From Desulfovirgula sp. (GTDB lineage: Bacteria > Bacillota > Desulfotomaculia > Desulfotomaculales > Desulfovirgulaceae): a DNA stretch of 59,240 nt. The notes under the pieces are model-generated. The model ran no database searches. It had not been told where the DNA came from and worked only from the letters and a program-made list of their open reading frames with translations. Positions 41,645-49,934 of this stretch are shown here, piece after piece. The position numbers were made by a program, and so were the translations under genes. The stretch spans positions 1 to 59,240 of the forward strand of contig DYEX01000010.1 of the NCBI GenBank assembly GCA_020725525.1. The letters are read 5' to 3'. Within the stretch, counting starts at the first letter, position 1; every line of letters begins with the position of its first letter.

Positions 41645-42808
41645 ATGACACTAAAATTTATGGGCTACCGCAGGGAGAACGGCAGAGTGGGGGTCCGTAA
41701 CCACGTTGTGATTTTGCCTCTCGATGATATATCCAATGCCTGCGCTGAAGCAGTGGCCAACAACGTAAAAGGGACTATCGCCCTACCGCACCATTTCGGC
41801 CGCCTTCAGTTCGGCCGCGACCTGGAGCTTTTCTTCCGCCAGTTAATTGGCATTGGCAGCAACCCCAATGTGGCCGCCTGCGTCGTCATCGGCATCGAGA
41901 CTTCTCACTGGACCACCCGGGTAGCCGAGGGAATCGCCAAGACCGGCAAGCCCGTGGCCATGTTCGGGATTGAAAGATACGGCGATTTCAACACCATCGA
42001 GCGGGCTTCCAGAAAAGCCAAAGAATTCGTGCACTGGGCCAGCGAACTCCAGCGGGAAGAATGCGAAATCGCCGACCTGGTGGTCAGTGTGAAGTGCGGC
42101 GAGTCGGACACCACCTCCGGCCTGGCCTCCAACCCCACTGTCGGTAAAGTGGTGGAGCGGCTGACCGCAGCCGGCGCCTCCTGCAGCTTCGGCGAAACCA
42201 CCGAACTGACCGGAGGCGAGCATATTGTTGCCGCCAGGATGAGAACCCCGGAACTAAGGGACAAGTTCATGGCCCTTTTCAATGATTACCAGGCTCTCAT
42301 CATGCGGGAAGAAGCCGACCTCCTCGGCTCCCAGCCGACCCAGGGCAACATCATCGGTGGTTTGACCACCATCGAAGAAAAAGCCCTGGGCAACATCCAG
42401 AAGATCGGCAATTGCATGGTGGACGGCGTCCTTGAATCTGCCGAATACATTCCTCCGCGGACCGGCAAGCTCTGGTTCATGGACACCTCCTCTGCGGCGG
42501 CGGAAGCCGTAACCTTGTGGGCAGCCGGCGGTGCCGTGATTCACCTCTTCCCCACCGGCCAGGGCAACGTCGTGGGTAACCCCATTGTCCCGGTCATCAA
42601 ACTGACGGCCAACCCCATTACCGTCTCCACTATGTCCGAGCACATTGACGTGGACGTATCCGGCGTGCTCCGCCGCGAACTGACCCTCGACCAGGCCGCC
42701 GACAAGTTGATGGAGATGATCATCCGCACCGCCAACGGCCGCCTGACTTCCGCCGAGGTGCTGGGCCACAGGGAATTTGTCATCAATAAGCTATACCGCA
42801 GCGCATAA
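41645..42808 (+). CDS. suyB: UxaA-family large subunit, probable (2R)-sulfolactate sulfo-lyase subunit beta
   Basis: The 387-residue protein starts [20 protein letters not shown] and contains [60 protein letters not shown], and [20 protein letters not shown]. The length (about 42 kDa) is that of SuyB; altronate dehydratases of one-gene type are about 500 residues. SuyAB splits (2R)-sulfolactate into pyruvate and sulfite. The ATG at 41645 is two bases after the small subunit stop, preceded by GAGGTGGTAAAG. Enzyme family is certain; the substrate is inferred from subunit sizes and neighbours. Confidence 0.7.
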   Translation: MTLKFMGYRRENGRVGVRNHVVILPLDDISNACAEAVANNVKGTIALPHHFGRLQFGRDLELFFRQLIGIGSNPNVAACVVIGIETSHWTTRVAEGIAKTGKPVAMFGIERYGDFNTIERASRKAKEFVHWASELQREECEIADLVVSVKCGESDTTSGLASNPTVGKVVERLTAAGASCSFGETTELTGGEHIVAARMRTPELRDKFMALFNDYQALIMREEADLLGSQPTQGNIIGGLTTIEEKALGNIQKIGNCMVDGVLESAEYIPPRTGKLWFMDTSSAAAEAVTLWAAGGAVIHLFPTGQGNVVGNPIVPVIKLTANPITVSTMSEHIDVDVSGVLRRELTLDQAADKLMEMIIRTANGRLTSAEVLGHREFVINKLYRSA

Positions 42809-42880
42809 ATCCTCTTTTATCGGACGGCAAAGTAATTAAAAAAGAATACCATTCCCCTCCGTATTACCCCCATATATACA

Positions 42881-42921
42881 AAATAAGCCCCGGAAGTACC
42901 GAACACTTTCGGGGCTTATTT
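42881..42921. terminator. Intrinsic terminator after the SuyAB-like genes
   Basis: AAATAAGCCCCG (42881-42892) and CGGGGCTTATTT (42910-42921) form a perfect 12-bp stem with a 17-base loop and A/T flanks, working in both directions. It separates the suy genes from the TSUP gene, which thus likely has its own promoter or depends on read-through. Confidence 0.85.
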
Positions 42922-42963
42922 ATAAAATCGTCAAAGTTTACATAACTAAGAGGGAGAAATATT

Positions 42964-43695
42964 ATGCTAAACATCTTTTCCATACTAGCCGCCTTTGTAG
43001 CAGGGTTGTTAAAAACTGCCTTCGGCATTGGCGCAGGGGTATTTTTAACTCCCCTGCTGTCTCTTACCATAGACCCCAAAACGGCAGTGGGTTTAATGGC
43101 ACCCATGATGCTTATTACAGATTTCTCGACTTTGGGTACCCACTGGAAAAAGTGGGATAAAAAACAACTCCTGATAATATTGCCCGGCGCCCTAATAGGT
43201 ACCATTTTGGGAAGTTATTACCTGGTCGGTGCTTCTCCCGAAAGAACCAAAATAACCATAGGAACTATTGCTTTACTTTTTTCAACCCTTCAAATTTTAC
43301 GTACGAAAAAGGAAAAATTTTTTGCAAATATAAAATTCAGTCCATGGCAGGGCAGCATTATCAGTATCGTAGCCGGGACTGTTTCGGCAATAGCCCACTC
43401 CGGGGGCATTGTTCTGACCATTTATTTAATGACACTGAATTTAAAGAAAGAAACTTTTGTGGCCACTCTGGTGGGATTCTTACTCTTTGCTGATTGTTTA
43501 AAGATAGTAATGTTTAGCAGGTTGGGAATCCTCACTTTGCCCCTGGTCAAAATCAGTTTATTCCTGGTTCCGGTTTTGTTTTTAGGTAGCTGGGCGGGAA
43601 GTAAATTAATTAAAAAGATATCAGATAAGCAATTTATTATTTACATTAATATTCTCGTCTTTTTAAGCGGGCTTATCTTATTGATCAAACACTAA
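42964..43695 (+). CDS. TauE/SafE-type (TSUP) sulfite/sulfonate permease
   Basis: The 243-residue membrane protein has about eight helices in the TSUP two-fold pattern: AAFVAGLLKTAFGIGAGVFL, SLTIDPKTAVGLMAPMMLIT, LPGALIGTILGSYYLVGASP. The second half contains SIVAGTVSAIAHSGGIVLTI. TSUP members export sulfite or import sulfonates in taurine, sulfoacetate and sulfolactate pathways. Its place after suyAB suggests sulfite export or sulfolactate uptake. It is more AT-rich than its neighbours. ATG 42964 follows GAGGGAGAAATATT. Confidence 0.8.
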   Translation: MLNIFSILAAFVAGLLKTAFGIGAGVFLTPLLSLTIDPKTAVGLMAPMMLITDFSTLGTHWKKWDKKQLLIILPGALIGTILGSYYLVGASPERTKITIGTIALLFSTLQILRTKKEKFFANIKFSPWQGSIISIVAGTVSAIAHSGGIVLTIYLMTLNLKKETFVATLVGFLLFADCLKIVMFSRLGILTLPLVKISLFLVPVLFLGSWAGSKLIKKISDKQFIIYINILVFLSGLILLIKH

Positions 43696-43740
43696 GCCCG
43701 CCTGGAACCTGATGAAAGTCCTTAAGTATGAAAGCCCTCC

Positions 43741-43769
43741 GGTTCCCGCACCCGAAGGTGCAGGGAACC
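43741..43769. terminator. Hairpin between convergent genes
   Basis: GGTTCCCGCACC-CGAA-GGTGCAGGGAACC folds into a 12-bp stem with one bulged base and a stable CGAA tetraloop. It lies between the TSUP gene (plus) and the dehydrogenase (minus), so it may end both transcripts. Confidence 0.65.
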
Positions 43770-43808
43770 ATGCCAGGGGCAGCAAGCCGAAGAAATCCAG
43801 CCTGTCTT

Positions 43809-44855
43809 TCAGCTCTCCAGAGTCCGGACGCCCAACTCCAGAGCAAGCTGGTTCAATTCCTGAAGCAGGTTTTCATCAACCGGAATACCTTCTCTTACCC
43901 GTTGTTCGGCCTTGACCCGCCGCCTTTCGCCAGGGATCAAAATCTGTTCAAACCCTTCGGCCAAAGGTACGGCCTTTGCGCCCCGGATCATATCAGCCAT
44001 CCGCTTATGAAACGTTTCCAGCGGCATCAGGCGGGACACGTCTATGGTCAGGAAACAATGACCGATGTTTACCGGTTCCAGACTGTCGTCGTAAATCCAG
44101 CCCACCCCCGGCCCGTAGGCTGAACCGGAAAGAATACCGGACATCACTTCCACCGCCAGGGCCAGGGCGTATCCTTTGGCACCGCCTACGGGCAGCACCG
44201 CCCCTTCCAGGGCTTTCTGCGGGTCGGTGGTCGGTCGCCCTTCTGCATCAATGGCCCAACCCGGCGGGATCTCCCGCCCATCTCTGGCCGCCAGGATGAT
44301 ATTTCCCCGGGCCACGGTGGAAGAAGACATGTCCACCACCACCGGGTATTCGTCCGTGGGAAAGGCAAAGGCAATGGGATTGGTGCCGAAATAAGGTTTC
44401 CGGCCGCCCCAGGGAGGGATACCCGGGGGAGAATTGGTAAATGCCATACCCACCATTTGCCACCGGGCAGCCATCTTGCAGTAATAGGAGGCGGCACCGA
44501 AATGATTGCTGTGTTTGGTGGTCACAAGCCCTACGCCGTATTGTCCCGCCAGGTCGATGGCTACTTCCATAGAGCGCACTGCCACCAGCTGCCCCAGGCC
44601 GTTATCCCCGTCCACTGCAGCCACCGCTCCAGACCGGTTAACTTTAATTTGAGGCCGGGCATTGATTCGGCCATTTCTCAGCCGGGAAAGATAAATGGGC
44701 AAACGGCTGATTCCGTGGGTGTCAATGCCTTCCAGGCTGGCATCAATTAATACATCGGTGACCACCCCGGCATCCTCCGGCAGCACACCAGCAGCTGTCA
44801 TCAGGTCCCGGCAAAATTGAGCCAATATATCCACGGGGTATTTTTTCAAAAGCAT
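43809..44855 (-). CDS. comC: Malate/L-lactate dehydrogenase family (Ldh_2), probable (R)-sulfolactate dehydrogenase
   Basis: The 348-residue NAD(P)-dependent oxidoreductase shows Ldh_2 blocks: ASLEGIDTHGISRLPIYLSR, VTTKHSNHFGAASYYCKMAA, GTNPIAFAFPTDEYPVVVDM, and LPVGGAKGYALALAVEVMSG. ComC, from sulfolactate degraders and coenzyme M synthesis, belongs to this family and interconverts (R)-sulfolactate and sulfopyruvate. Malate, lactate or ureidoglycolate are alternatives. A GAGGTNNTACC site 117 bases upstream matches those before the suy-like operon. The assignment rests on context. Confidence 0.6.
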   Translation of the reverse strand: MLLKKYPVDILAQFCRDLMTAAGVLPEDAGVVTDVLIDASLEGIDTHGISRLPIYLSRLRNGRINARPQIKVNRSGAVAAVDGDNGLGQLVAVRSMEVAIDLAGQYGVGLVTTKHSNHFGAASYYCKMAARWQMVGMAFTNSPPGIPPWGGRKPYFGTNPIAFAFPTDEYPVVVDMSSSTVARGNIILAARDGREIPPGWAIDAEGRPTTDPQKALEGAVLPVGGAKGYALALAVEVMSGILSGSAYGPGVGWIYDDSLEPVNIGHCFLTIDVSRLMPLETFHKRMADMIRGAKAVPLAEGFEQILIPGERRRVKAEQRVREGIPVDENLLQELNQLALELGVRTLES

Positions 44856-44971
44856 TTAAAAATCGACCCCCGTTATTTCATACTCGTCAGGGCAGCTCAC
44901 GCCGCAGGTTTTTTGTACCCGTCCCTGGTTGGACAAGAGGTAAGCATGTCCTTCCTTATACACGGAGGAGT

Positions 44972-44982
44972 GAGGTCATACC
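44972..44982 (-). promoter_or_regulatory. Operator candidate upstream of the Ldh_2 dehydrogenase gene
   Basis: GAGGTCATACC is identical to the first operator of the SuyAB-like promoter. It overlaps the -35 area of a minus-strand promoter whose -10 would be TATAAG (about 44959-44964). It lies between the dehydrogenase and its likely regulator. Confidence 0.6.
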
Positions 44983-45017
44983 TTGATAGTGCACAAATAC
45001 CCCTTTATTGTTAAAAG

Positions 45018-45713
45018 TTACAGAGCCCGCTCCACACTTTGAATATGCTCCAGCATAGCTTTTATCGCAGTATCCTTGTCCCGGCGACTGATGGCCTCCA
45101 TAATACGCTGGTGATCTTTGATGGATTGGATGGCCCGGCCGGGAATGGCTGTAGTACGACTGCGCATACGGTCGTAGACATGATAGAGGCTGCTGACGAT
45201 GGCAATTAAAACATGGTTCCGGGTGAAGCTAAAAATTGCCCCGTGAAAACGGGCGTCGTGCTCCCGGGCATAAGCAGGATCAACTTCATTGGTGGTAATG
45301 CGGGCCAGAGCATCCTCAACTATTTCCCGTAAGGCGAGGATCTCTTCATCGCTGGCCCTTTCCACCGCCAGGCTGACTGCCTGTGTTTCCAATACCTTGC
45401 GCACTTCCAACAAATCTTTGATTTCGTCCTTTTTGACCACCAGCAATTCGCCCAGGGTATTCATTAACGAAGTGACATCATTCTGGGCAATAAAAATACC
45501 CTGCCCCTTTTTAATGGTCACCATGCCCATGGTGGCCAGTATTTGAATAGCCTCCCGCACCGAAGTACGGCTAACATTCATCAACTGAGCCAGTTCTCGT
45601 TCAGGAGGCAGGCGATCCCCGGGCTTTAGTTTTCCTTCGGCAACCAGCGAGCGAATCTGAGCCACAATGCGCTGGGAACGATTAGTATTTTCTGAGACTA
45701 CTGGTACAAACAT
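45018..45713 (-). CDS. GntR/FCD-family regulator of the SuyAB-like regulon
   Basis: The 231-residue regulator has a winged helix (RIVAQIRSLVAEGKLKPGDR, ELAQLMNVSRTSVREAIQIL, GQGIFIAQND) and an FCD domain with the metal-site type motif AREHDARFHGAIFSFTRNH. FCD regulators respond to small organic acids such as lactate. It lies beside the sulfolactate-type genes, and four GGT-N3-ACC words occur before their promoters, so it is the prime candidate regulator. It is distinct from the GntR at 25356. It has its own sigma-A-like promoter. Confidence 0.8.
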   Translation of the reverse strand: MFVPVVSENTNRSQRIVAQIRSLVAEGKLKPGDRLPPERELAQLMNVSRTSVREAIQILATMGMVTIKKGQGIFIAQNDVTSLMNTLGELLVVKKDEIKDLLEVRKVLETQAVSLAVERASDEEILALREIVEDALARITTNEVDPAYAREHDARFHGAIFSFTRNHVLIAIVSSLYHVYDRMRSRTTAIPGRAIQSIKDHQRIMEAISRRDKDTAIKAMLEHIQSVERAL

Positions 45714-46152
45714 CTTCTATTCGTCCCTCCCCTCAGCTTTGGTCGTAAAAAACGGTCAACCCGGCAATCCTTATGTCAGGACCATTTTTTAACTTTCATA
45801 AAAGGGTAAGGTGGCAAGACTATCACTGATCCAGCATAGTTTATGGCCTTTGTGGTACATAAAAAATTTAGTAATTATTCTGCACTATTTTTATATTTTA
45901 GCACGCAGCCAGGCATATTTCAAGCAACTTACACACTGAGTCATCCCCATTTTTTAGTTACATTTCTCACGAAATCCCATTGTTTTGAGAGCGTGAGGTT
46001 TCATTCTTTTTCCAAGGAGTGATACTTTTGTTTATGCTTGCTAAAATCTACATCCGCCGTATCGCGGGAAAATTACCCTAAAACCGGCACAAAGGGCTTC
46101 TTACCAGTTTACTTCATACCGGGCGGTTAACAACAAAAAAGGAGGGCCCGGC
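45714..46152. other. Gap between the GntR gene and panD
   Basis: No gene is supported in these 439 bases. They hold the GntR promoter just described and, at the right end, the panD terminator. The middle part, about 45960-46120, shows no feature I can name. Confidence 0.5.
45851..45923 (-). promoter_or_regulatory. Promoter of the GntR/FCD gene with a half operator
   Basis: On the minus strand TTGAAA (45923-45918) and TAAAAT (45900-45895) are 17 bp apart. About 40 bp downstream, TGTGGTA (45851-45857 on the plus strand) equals half of the operator word (TGTGGTATGACC), which could allow weak autoregulation. Confidence 0.6.
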
Positions 46153-46178
46153 CTAGCCTACCTCTCCCGGTGCCTCCT
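46135..46178 (-). terminator. Intrinsic terminator of the pan operon
   Basis: On the minus strand AGGAGG-CA-CCGG pairs with CCGG-GC-CCTCCT and is followed by TTTTTTG. The stem starts inside the last codons of panD and ends about 20 bases past the stop. Confidence 0.65.
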
Positions 46179-46536
46179 CCCGCCGGATCTCCACCACCCG
46201 GTTCTGCCCGTCCACCATGACCACCGTGGGCGAAAAACCGGCCGCTTCCTCCGGGGTCATCATGGCATAGGAAATGATAATGACCGTGTCCCCGGGCTGC
46301 ACCAGCCGGGCGGCGGCACCGTTAAGACAGATGACGCCGGAATCCCGGGGCCCGCTGATGACATAGGTTTCAAACCGGGCCCCGTTGTTGTTGTTGACAA
46401 CCTGCACCTTTTCGTGGGGTAAAATGCCGGCCGCTTCCAGCAGCGCCCGGTCAATGGTGATGCTGCCCATGTAGTTCAGGTTGGCCCCGGTTACAGTGGC
46501 CCGGTGAATTTTAGATTTGAAGAGCGTAATAAACAT
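46153..46536 (-). CDS. panD: Aspartate 1-decarboxylase proenzyme
   Basis: PanD (127 residues) makes beta-alanine from aspartate. It self-cleaves at Gly24-Ser25 (YMGSIT) to create the pyruvoyl cofactor. Lys9 (SKIHRA), Arg54 ([12 protein letters not shown]) and the [10 protein letters not shown] block match the family. It is the last gene of the pantothenate operon, 88 bases after panC, and supplies the second substrate for PanC. Its 3' end forms part of a terminator stem. Confidence 0.95.
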   Translation of the reverse strand: MFITLFKSKIHRATVTGANLNYMGSITIDRALLEAAGILPHEKVQVVNNNNGARFETYVISGPRDSGVICLNGAAARLVQPGDTVIIISYAMMTPEEAAGFSPTVVMVDGQNRVVEIRREEAPGEVG

Positions 46537-46624
46537 GCCAGCGTACCCCCCTTCCCTTGAGGCGTTCGGCTTCCGGCCCGGCGGCCTTCTTCAGGTGGCG
46601 CCGGGCCGGACAGAAACTTTAGTT

Positions 46625-47485
46625 CTACAGCACCCCATCCGGGCTGCCGAGCACAAGGTTATCGATTAACCGGGTAGAGCCAAAGCGTACGGCCAGGGCC
46701 AAAAGGACAGGACCGTCAAGCCTGGACACCGGCTTCAAACCGGGAACTGACCGGATTTCCACGTAGTCGATCCGGGCCCGGGGCTCGGCGGCAATCATGC
46801 CCCGCACCAGTTCCACCAGCCGGTTCGCGTCCCGTTCCCCGGACTCGTAGGCCCGGCGGGCGGCATCCAAACTTCGGGGGAGCACGGCGGCGGCCCGCCT
46901 TTCCTCCGGGCTCAGGTACACGTTGCGGGAACTCATGGCCAGGCCGTCTTCCTCCCGCACCGTGGGCACCGTAACTATTTCCAGATCCATGTTCAGGTCT
47001 TCAACCATACGCCGGATTACCAGGGCCTGCTGGGCGTCTTTCTGGCCGAAAAAGGCCTTGTGGGGGCGCACAATGTTGAACAGCTTGGTCACCACCGTGG
47101 CCACCCCCCGGAAGTGACCGGGCCGGAAAAGCCCGCAGAGGCATTCGGTGAGACCTTCGACATCGACATGGGTGGCAAAACCGGGAGGGTACATCTCCTC
47201 CACGGAGGGATGGAAGACCGCATCCACGCCCACTTCCCGCGCCAGGGACACATCCCGGTCCAGGTCCCGGGGGTAGCGGTCGTAATCCTCCCGCGGGCCG
47301 AACTGCAGCGGGTTGACGAAAATGCTGACCACCACCACATCACAGGCCTCTTTTGCCCGGCGCATGAGGGTGAGGTGACCCTCGTGGAAATAGCCCATGG
47401 TGGGGACAAATCCCACGGTCAGGCCCCGGGAACGGGCCCCGCGCACAAAATCCCTGATTTCTCTGATCTTATGGCAGATGAGCAA
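46625..47485 (-). CDS. panC: Pantothenate synthetase
   Basis: PanC (286 residues) ligates pantoate and beta-alanine using ATP. The HIGH-like nucleotide motif is GFVPTMGYFHEGHLTLMRRA, followed by VSIFVNPLQFGPREDYDRYP, GHFRGVATVVTKLFNIV, FFGQKDAQQALVIRRMVEDL, and the KMSKS-like region LAMSSRNVYLSPEER. It lies 20 bases after panB. Confidence 0.96.
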   Translation of the reverse strand: MLICHKIREIRDFVRGARSRGLTVGFVPTMGYFHEGHLTLMRRAKEACDVVVVSIFVNPLQFGPREDYDRYPRDLDRDVSLAREVGVDAVFHPSVEEMYPPGFATHVDVEGLTECLCGLFRPGHFRGVATVVTKLFNIVRPHKAFFGQKDAQQALVIRRMVEDLNMDLEIVTVPTVREEDGLAMSSRNVYLSPEERRAAAVLPRSLDAARRAYESGERDANRLVELVRGMIAAEPRARIDYVEIRSVPGLKPVSRLDGPVLLALAVRFGSTRLIDNLVLGSPDGVL

Positions 47486-47505
47486 GGGAACACTCCCCCT
47501 CTGGC

Positions 47506-48342
47506 TTAATACAATTTGCTCAGCACTTCCTCCGGCATGTCAAAACCATGCTCCGGGCCGGGGAAGGCGCCGCTCTGCACTTCCTCCCGGTAGGCCTTGA
47601 GCGCCCGGGCAATCTCTTCGTGGAGGTTGGCATAACGCCTGGCAAATTTGGGCGACTTCCCCAGGAACATCCCCAGCAGATCGTGGGTCACCAGGACCTG
47701 CCCGTTGCAGTGGGGTCCCGCGCCTATGCCGATGGTGCATACCTCCAGGGTTTCGGTAAGCAGCTTGGCCAGGGGGACGGGTACACACTCCAGGACGATG
47801 GCAAAGACTCCTGCTTCCTGAATGGCCCGGGCGTCTTCAAGCAGTTTTTTTGCCTGGGCCTCGTCCTTGCCCTGCACCTTGTAACCGCCCATCTGGTGAA
47901 TGGATTGGGGTGTTAAGCCCAGGTGGCCCATTACCGGAATGCCGCAGGACACCATAGCCCGGATGGTACCGGCCACCTCCCGGCCGCCCTCCAGCTTGAC
48001 CGCCTGGGCGCCTCCTTCCTGCAGGATGCGGCCGGCGTTGCGCAGGGCCTCTTCCCGGGAAATGTGGTAGGACATAAAAGGCATGTCGCCGATAACCATG
48101 GCCCGCCTGACCCCCCGGGTGACGGCTTTAATATGGTGAATCATATCGTCCATGGTCACGGGAATGGTGGAATCATAGCCTAAAACGGCATTGCCCAGGG
48201 AATCTCCTACTAAAATGGCATCAATCCCCGCTTCATCCACCATCCTGGCCATGGGATAATCGTAGGCCGTGAGCATGGTAATTTTCCGGCCGGTATTTTT
48301 TGCTTCCCGGAAATACGCAGTGGTGACCCGCTGGTTACTCAT
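47506..48342 (-). CDS. panB: 3-methyl-2-oxobutanoate hydroxymethyltransferase
   Basis: PanB (278 residues) adds a hydroxymethyl group from methylene-THF to ketoisovalerate. Its motifs are KITMLTAYDYPMARMVDEAG, DAILVGDSLGNAVLGYDSTI, MGHLGLTPQSIHQMGGYKVQ, and CTIGIGAGPHCNGQVLVTHD, with Mg ligands Asp and Glu in these blocks. Its start overlaps the stop of the DUF2520 gene by eight bases, implying translational coupling. Confidence 0.96.
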   Translation of the reverse strand: MSNQRVTTAYFREAKNTGRKITMLTAYDYPMARMVDEAGIDAILVGDSLGNAVLGYDSTIPVTMDDMIHHIKAVTRGVRRAMVIGDMPFMSYHISREEALRNAGRILQEGGAQAVKLEGGREVAGTIRAMVSCGIPVMGHLGLTPQSIHQMGGYKVQGKDEAQAKKLLEDARAIQEAGVFAIVLECVPVPLAKLLTETLEVCTIGIGAGPHCNGQVLVTHDLLGMFLGKSPKFARRYANLHEEIARALKAYREEVQSGAFPGPEHGFDMPEEVLSKLY

Positions 48343-49258
48343 GAGAGGATACCTCCCTGGATTTGGTTATATCTTCCTCATTGACCGAAGCCATGAATAC
48401 TTCTTCCAGTTGCCGGGCCTGCCCGGCATCAATGCTGCCCTTTTCCCTGGCCACCTGGATGGTGTACAACCCCAGCAGGCGGTAGAGCCGGGACTCCCGG
48501 TTCCCCACCCGGTCCAGGGCCGGCAGGTGCCCGGCAATGGTGGGCACATCTCCCCGGGCCACCGGGCCCGTAAGGGCTTCCACCGGTCCCACCCGCCGGA
48601 TATTGTTTATTGTGCCCCGCACCAGGGGATACAACGCTTCAAAAGCTTCCCTCCGGGAGAGGCCAAACCGGCCGTAAACGCTGGTCGCCAGGTGCATCAA
48701 AGACACCAGGTAGTTGGAAGCAATGCAGGCCGCCGCATGATACAGGGGCTTATCTTCAGCCTTGATGATAAAGGCATGTCCTCTTAAGTCGTCAACCACC
48801 TGCCGGGCCGCGGGAATGGCCGCCTCATCCCCCTCCAGGGCAAAGTAGGACCCGGGGAGGTTTTCCCTGGCCCCCGCAACATCAGCAAAGGACTGTAACG
48901 GGTGGATGGACACGGCCAGGGCCCCGGCTTCCCGGACACCGTGCAGTTCACTGGATGCATGGGCGCCGCTGGTGTGGGCCACCACCTGGCCGGAACGAAA
49001 TCCCCCTTCCCGGGCAATAAGTTCCGACACCGGAGCAATCTCCCGGTCAGGCGTGGTAATAAAAACCAGATCGGCCTTTAGCGTTGCCTCCCAAGGCCGG
49101 TCATAAGCACTGCAACCCAGGGACCGGGCCAGTTTTTGGGCCGGCTCCGGACTCCTGCTGGCCACGGCCACCACCGGGTAACCCCGCTCCTTTAAAAGCA
49201 GGGCCAGGGCGCTGCCCACTTTACCGCAGCCCACCACGGCCACCGAAGGCTTACTCAT
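48335..49258 (-). CDS. Rossmann-fold/DUF2520 reductase-like protein, candidate ketopantoate reductase
   Basis: The 307-residue protein opens with a nucleotide-binding motif (SVAVVGCGKVGSALALLLKE) and has a Rossmann domain (to about 150) and a DUF2520 C-terminal domain. The latter includes KPLYHAAACIASNYLVSLMH and a long helix bundle, as in ketopantoate/6-phosphogluconate dehydrogenase-type enzymes. It heads the panBCD operon, which lacks panE. The position suggests the missing ketopantoate-to-pantoate reduction, by inference. ATG 49258 and an alternative start at 49267 are both possible. A terminator-bearing leader precedes it. Confidence 0.65.
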   Translation of the reverse strand: MSKPSVAVVGCGKVGSALALLLKERGYPVVAVASRSPEPAQKLARSLGCSAYDRPWEATLKADLVFITTPDREIAPVSELIAREGGFRSGQVVAHTSGAHASSELHGVREAGALAVSIHPLQSFADVAGARENLPGSYFALEGDEAAIPAARQVVDDLRGHAFIIKAEDKPLYHAAACIASNYLVSLMHLATSVYGRFGLSRREAFEALYPLVRGTINNIRRVGPVEALTGPVARGDVPTIAGHLPALDRVGNRESRLYRLLGLYTIQVAREKGSIDAGQARQLEEVFMASVNEEDITKSREVSSHE

Positions 49259-49320
49259 CTTTCCCACCCCAACTCCTCAAATCCTGGTTCCGGCAAACAG
49301 AAAAGAAACCCGCGCAATTC

Positions 49321-49353
49321 AATAAAAAATGCCTTCCGGGCTCCCGAAAGGCA
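49321..49353 (-). terminator. Intrinsic terminator inside the pan leader
   Basis: TGCCTTTCGGG-AG-CCCGGAAGGCA on the minus strand is an 11-bp stem (one G-U or mismatch) followed by TTTTTTATT. It lies between the leader and the DUF2520 start, not at a gene end, which is why it looks like an attenuator. Confidence 0.8.
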
Positions 49354-49480
49354 GTAAATGTTCCCCCTCACCTCCGTCTCGGTCCTTCCCGGCTCCAAGC
49401 GGCAAGACTGGTATTTGGTTGTTGAGGTGCTTTTGAACTAAAAGGTATGGTTCCCGCGGGGATACCATCCCACGGATAAA
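49321..49480 (-). promoter_or_regulatory. Leader of the pan operon with attenuator-like structure
   Basis: The minus strand from a promoter TTGTAT-N18-TAAAAT (about 49479-49508) gives a leader of roughly 160 bases. It has a 5' hairpin (GGTATCCCCGCGGGAACC, about 49443-49466), a purine-rich middle (GACGGAGGTGAGGGGGAAC) and an intrinsic terminator just before the first gene. The layout suggests a ligand- or protein-dependent attenuator. No TPP, SAM, T-box, FMN, glycine or cobalamin consensus was found. A 'pan' motif RNA is conceivable but was not confirmed. Confidence 0.5.
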
Positions 49481-49539
49481 TTTTATCATACACCCCGGCA
49501 AAAATACAATAAATTTTTGAAAAAAGTGGCTGAAACAAA

Positions 49540-49571
49540 TAACACGCCTGAGTAAAATTTTTAGGCGTGTA
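49540..49571 (-). terminator. Terminator of the small membrane-protein gene
   Basis: ACACGCCT and AGGCGTGT are perfect arms around a 13-base AT-rich loop. It lies about 46 bases past the stop of the gene at 49617 on the minus strand, followed by TATTTGTTT. Confidence 0.6.
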
Positions 49572-49616
49572 CAATAACAGCAACTGTTATCCTCCGGTAA
49601 AGGATTATGGCTTGTT

Positions 49617-49802
49617 TTAAGCGGCAACAATGGCCAGGCCCAGTAAGAATGCTGTAAGAGCCAGGATGCCCAGTATTAGGCAAGGGAAGGGAAAAAGACC
49701 GAAAGCTACGAGAATACCGAAAATGATCAGGCCAAGAGCGGCGATCAGAGCTCCCCCAACTATGCCAGTTACATTACCGGGAAAGGGACAAAAGATAGCC
49801 AT
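49617..49802 (-). CDS. Small hydrophobic membrane protein
   Basis: The 61-residue protein starts MAIFCPFPGNVTGIVGGALI. It contains two transmembrane helices rich in Gly, Ile and Leu, separated by FGLFPFPCL. ATG 49802 is preferred because AAGAGGAGGAATCCGGT precedes it; the 18 codons upstream are not needed. Small proteins of this kind in Firmicutes are often phage-shock or stress membrane peptides, but no specific family was recognised. It ends in an intrinsic terminator. Confidence 0.55.
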   Translation of the reverse strand: MAIFCPFPGNVTGIVGGALIAALGLIIFGILVAFGLFPFPCLILGILALTAFLLGLAIVAA

Positions 49803-49934
49803 ACCGGATTCCTCCTCTTCTGAAATCATGAAAATGCACCTGGGTGCATCTCCCAATTACATAATATGAATCTTTAGGAAGCAACGTTACATTACAGGCA
49901 ATATTTAACTATGCCAGCGAAATTTAATTTGTTA

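Noticed and set aside
49441-49508. T-box riboswitch before the pan operon
   Set aside because: CCCGCGGGAACC looks superficially like the T-box anti-terminator word, but it lies at the 5' end of the leader, not beside the terminator, and no specifier stem is visible.
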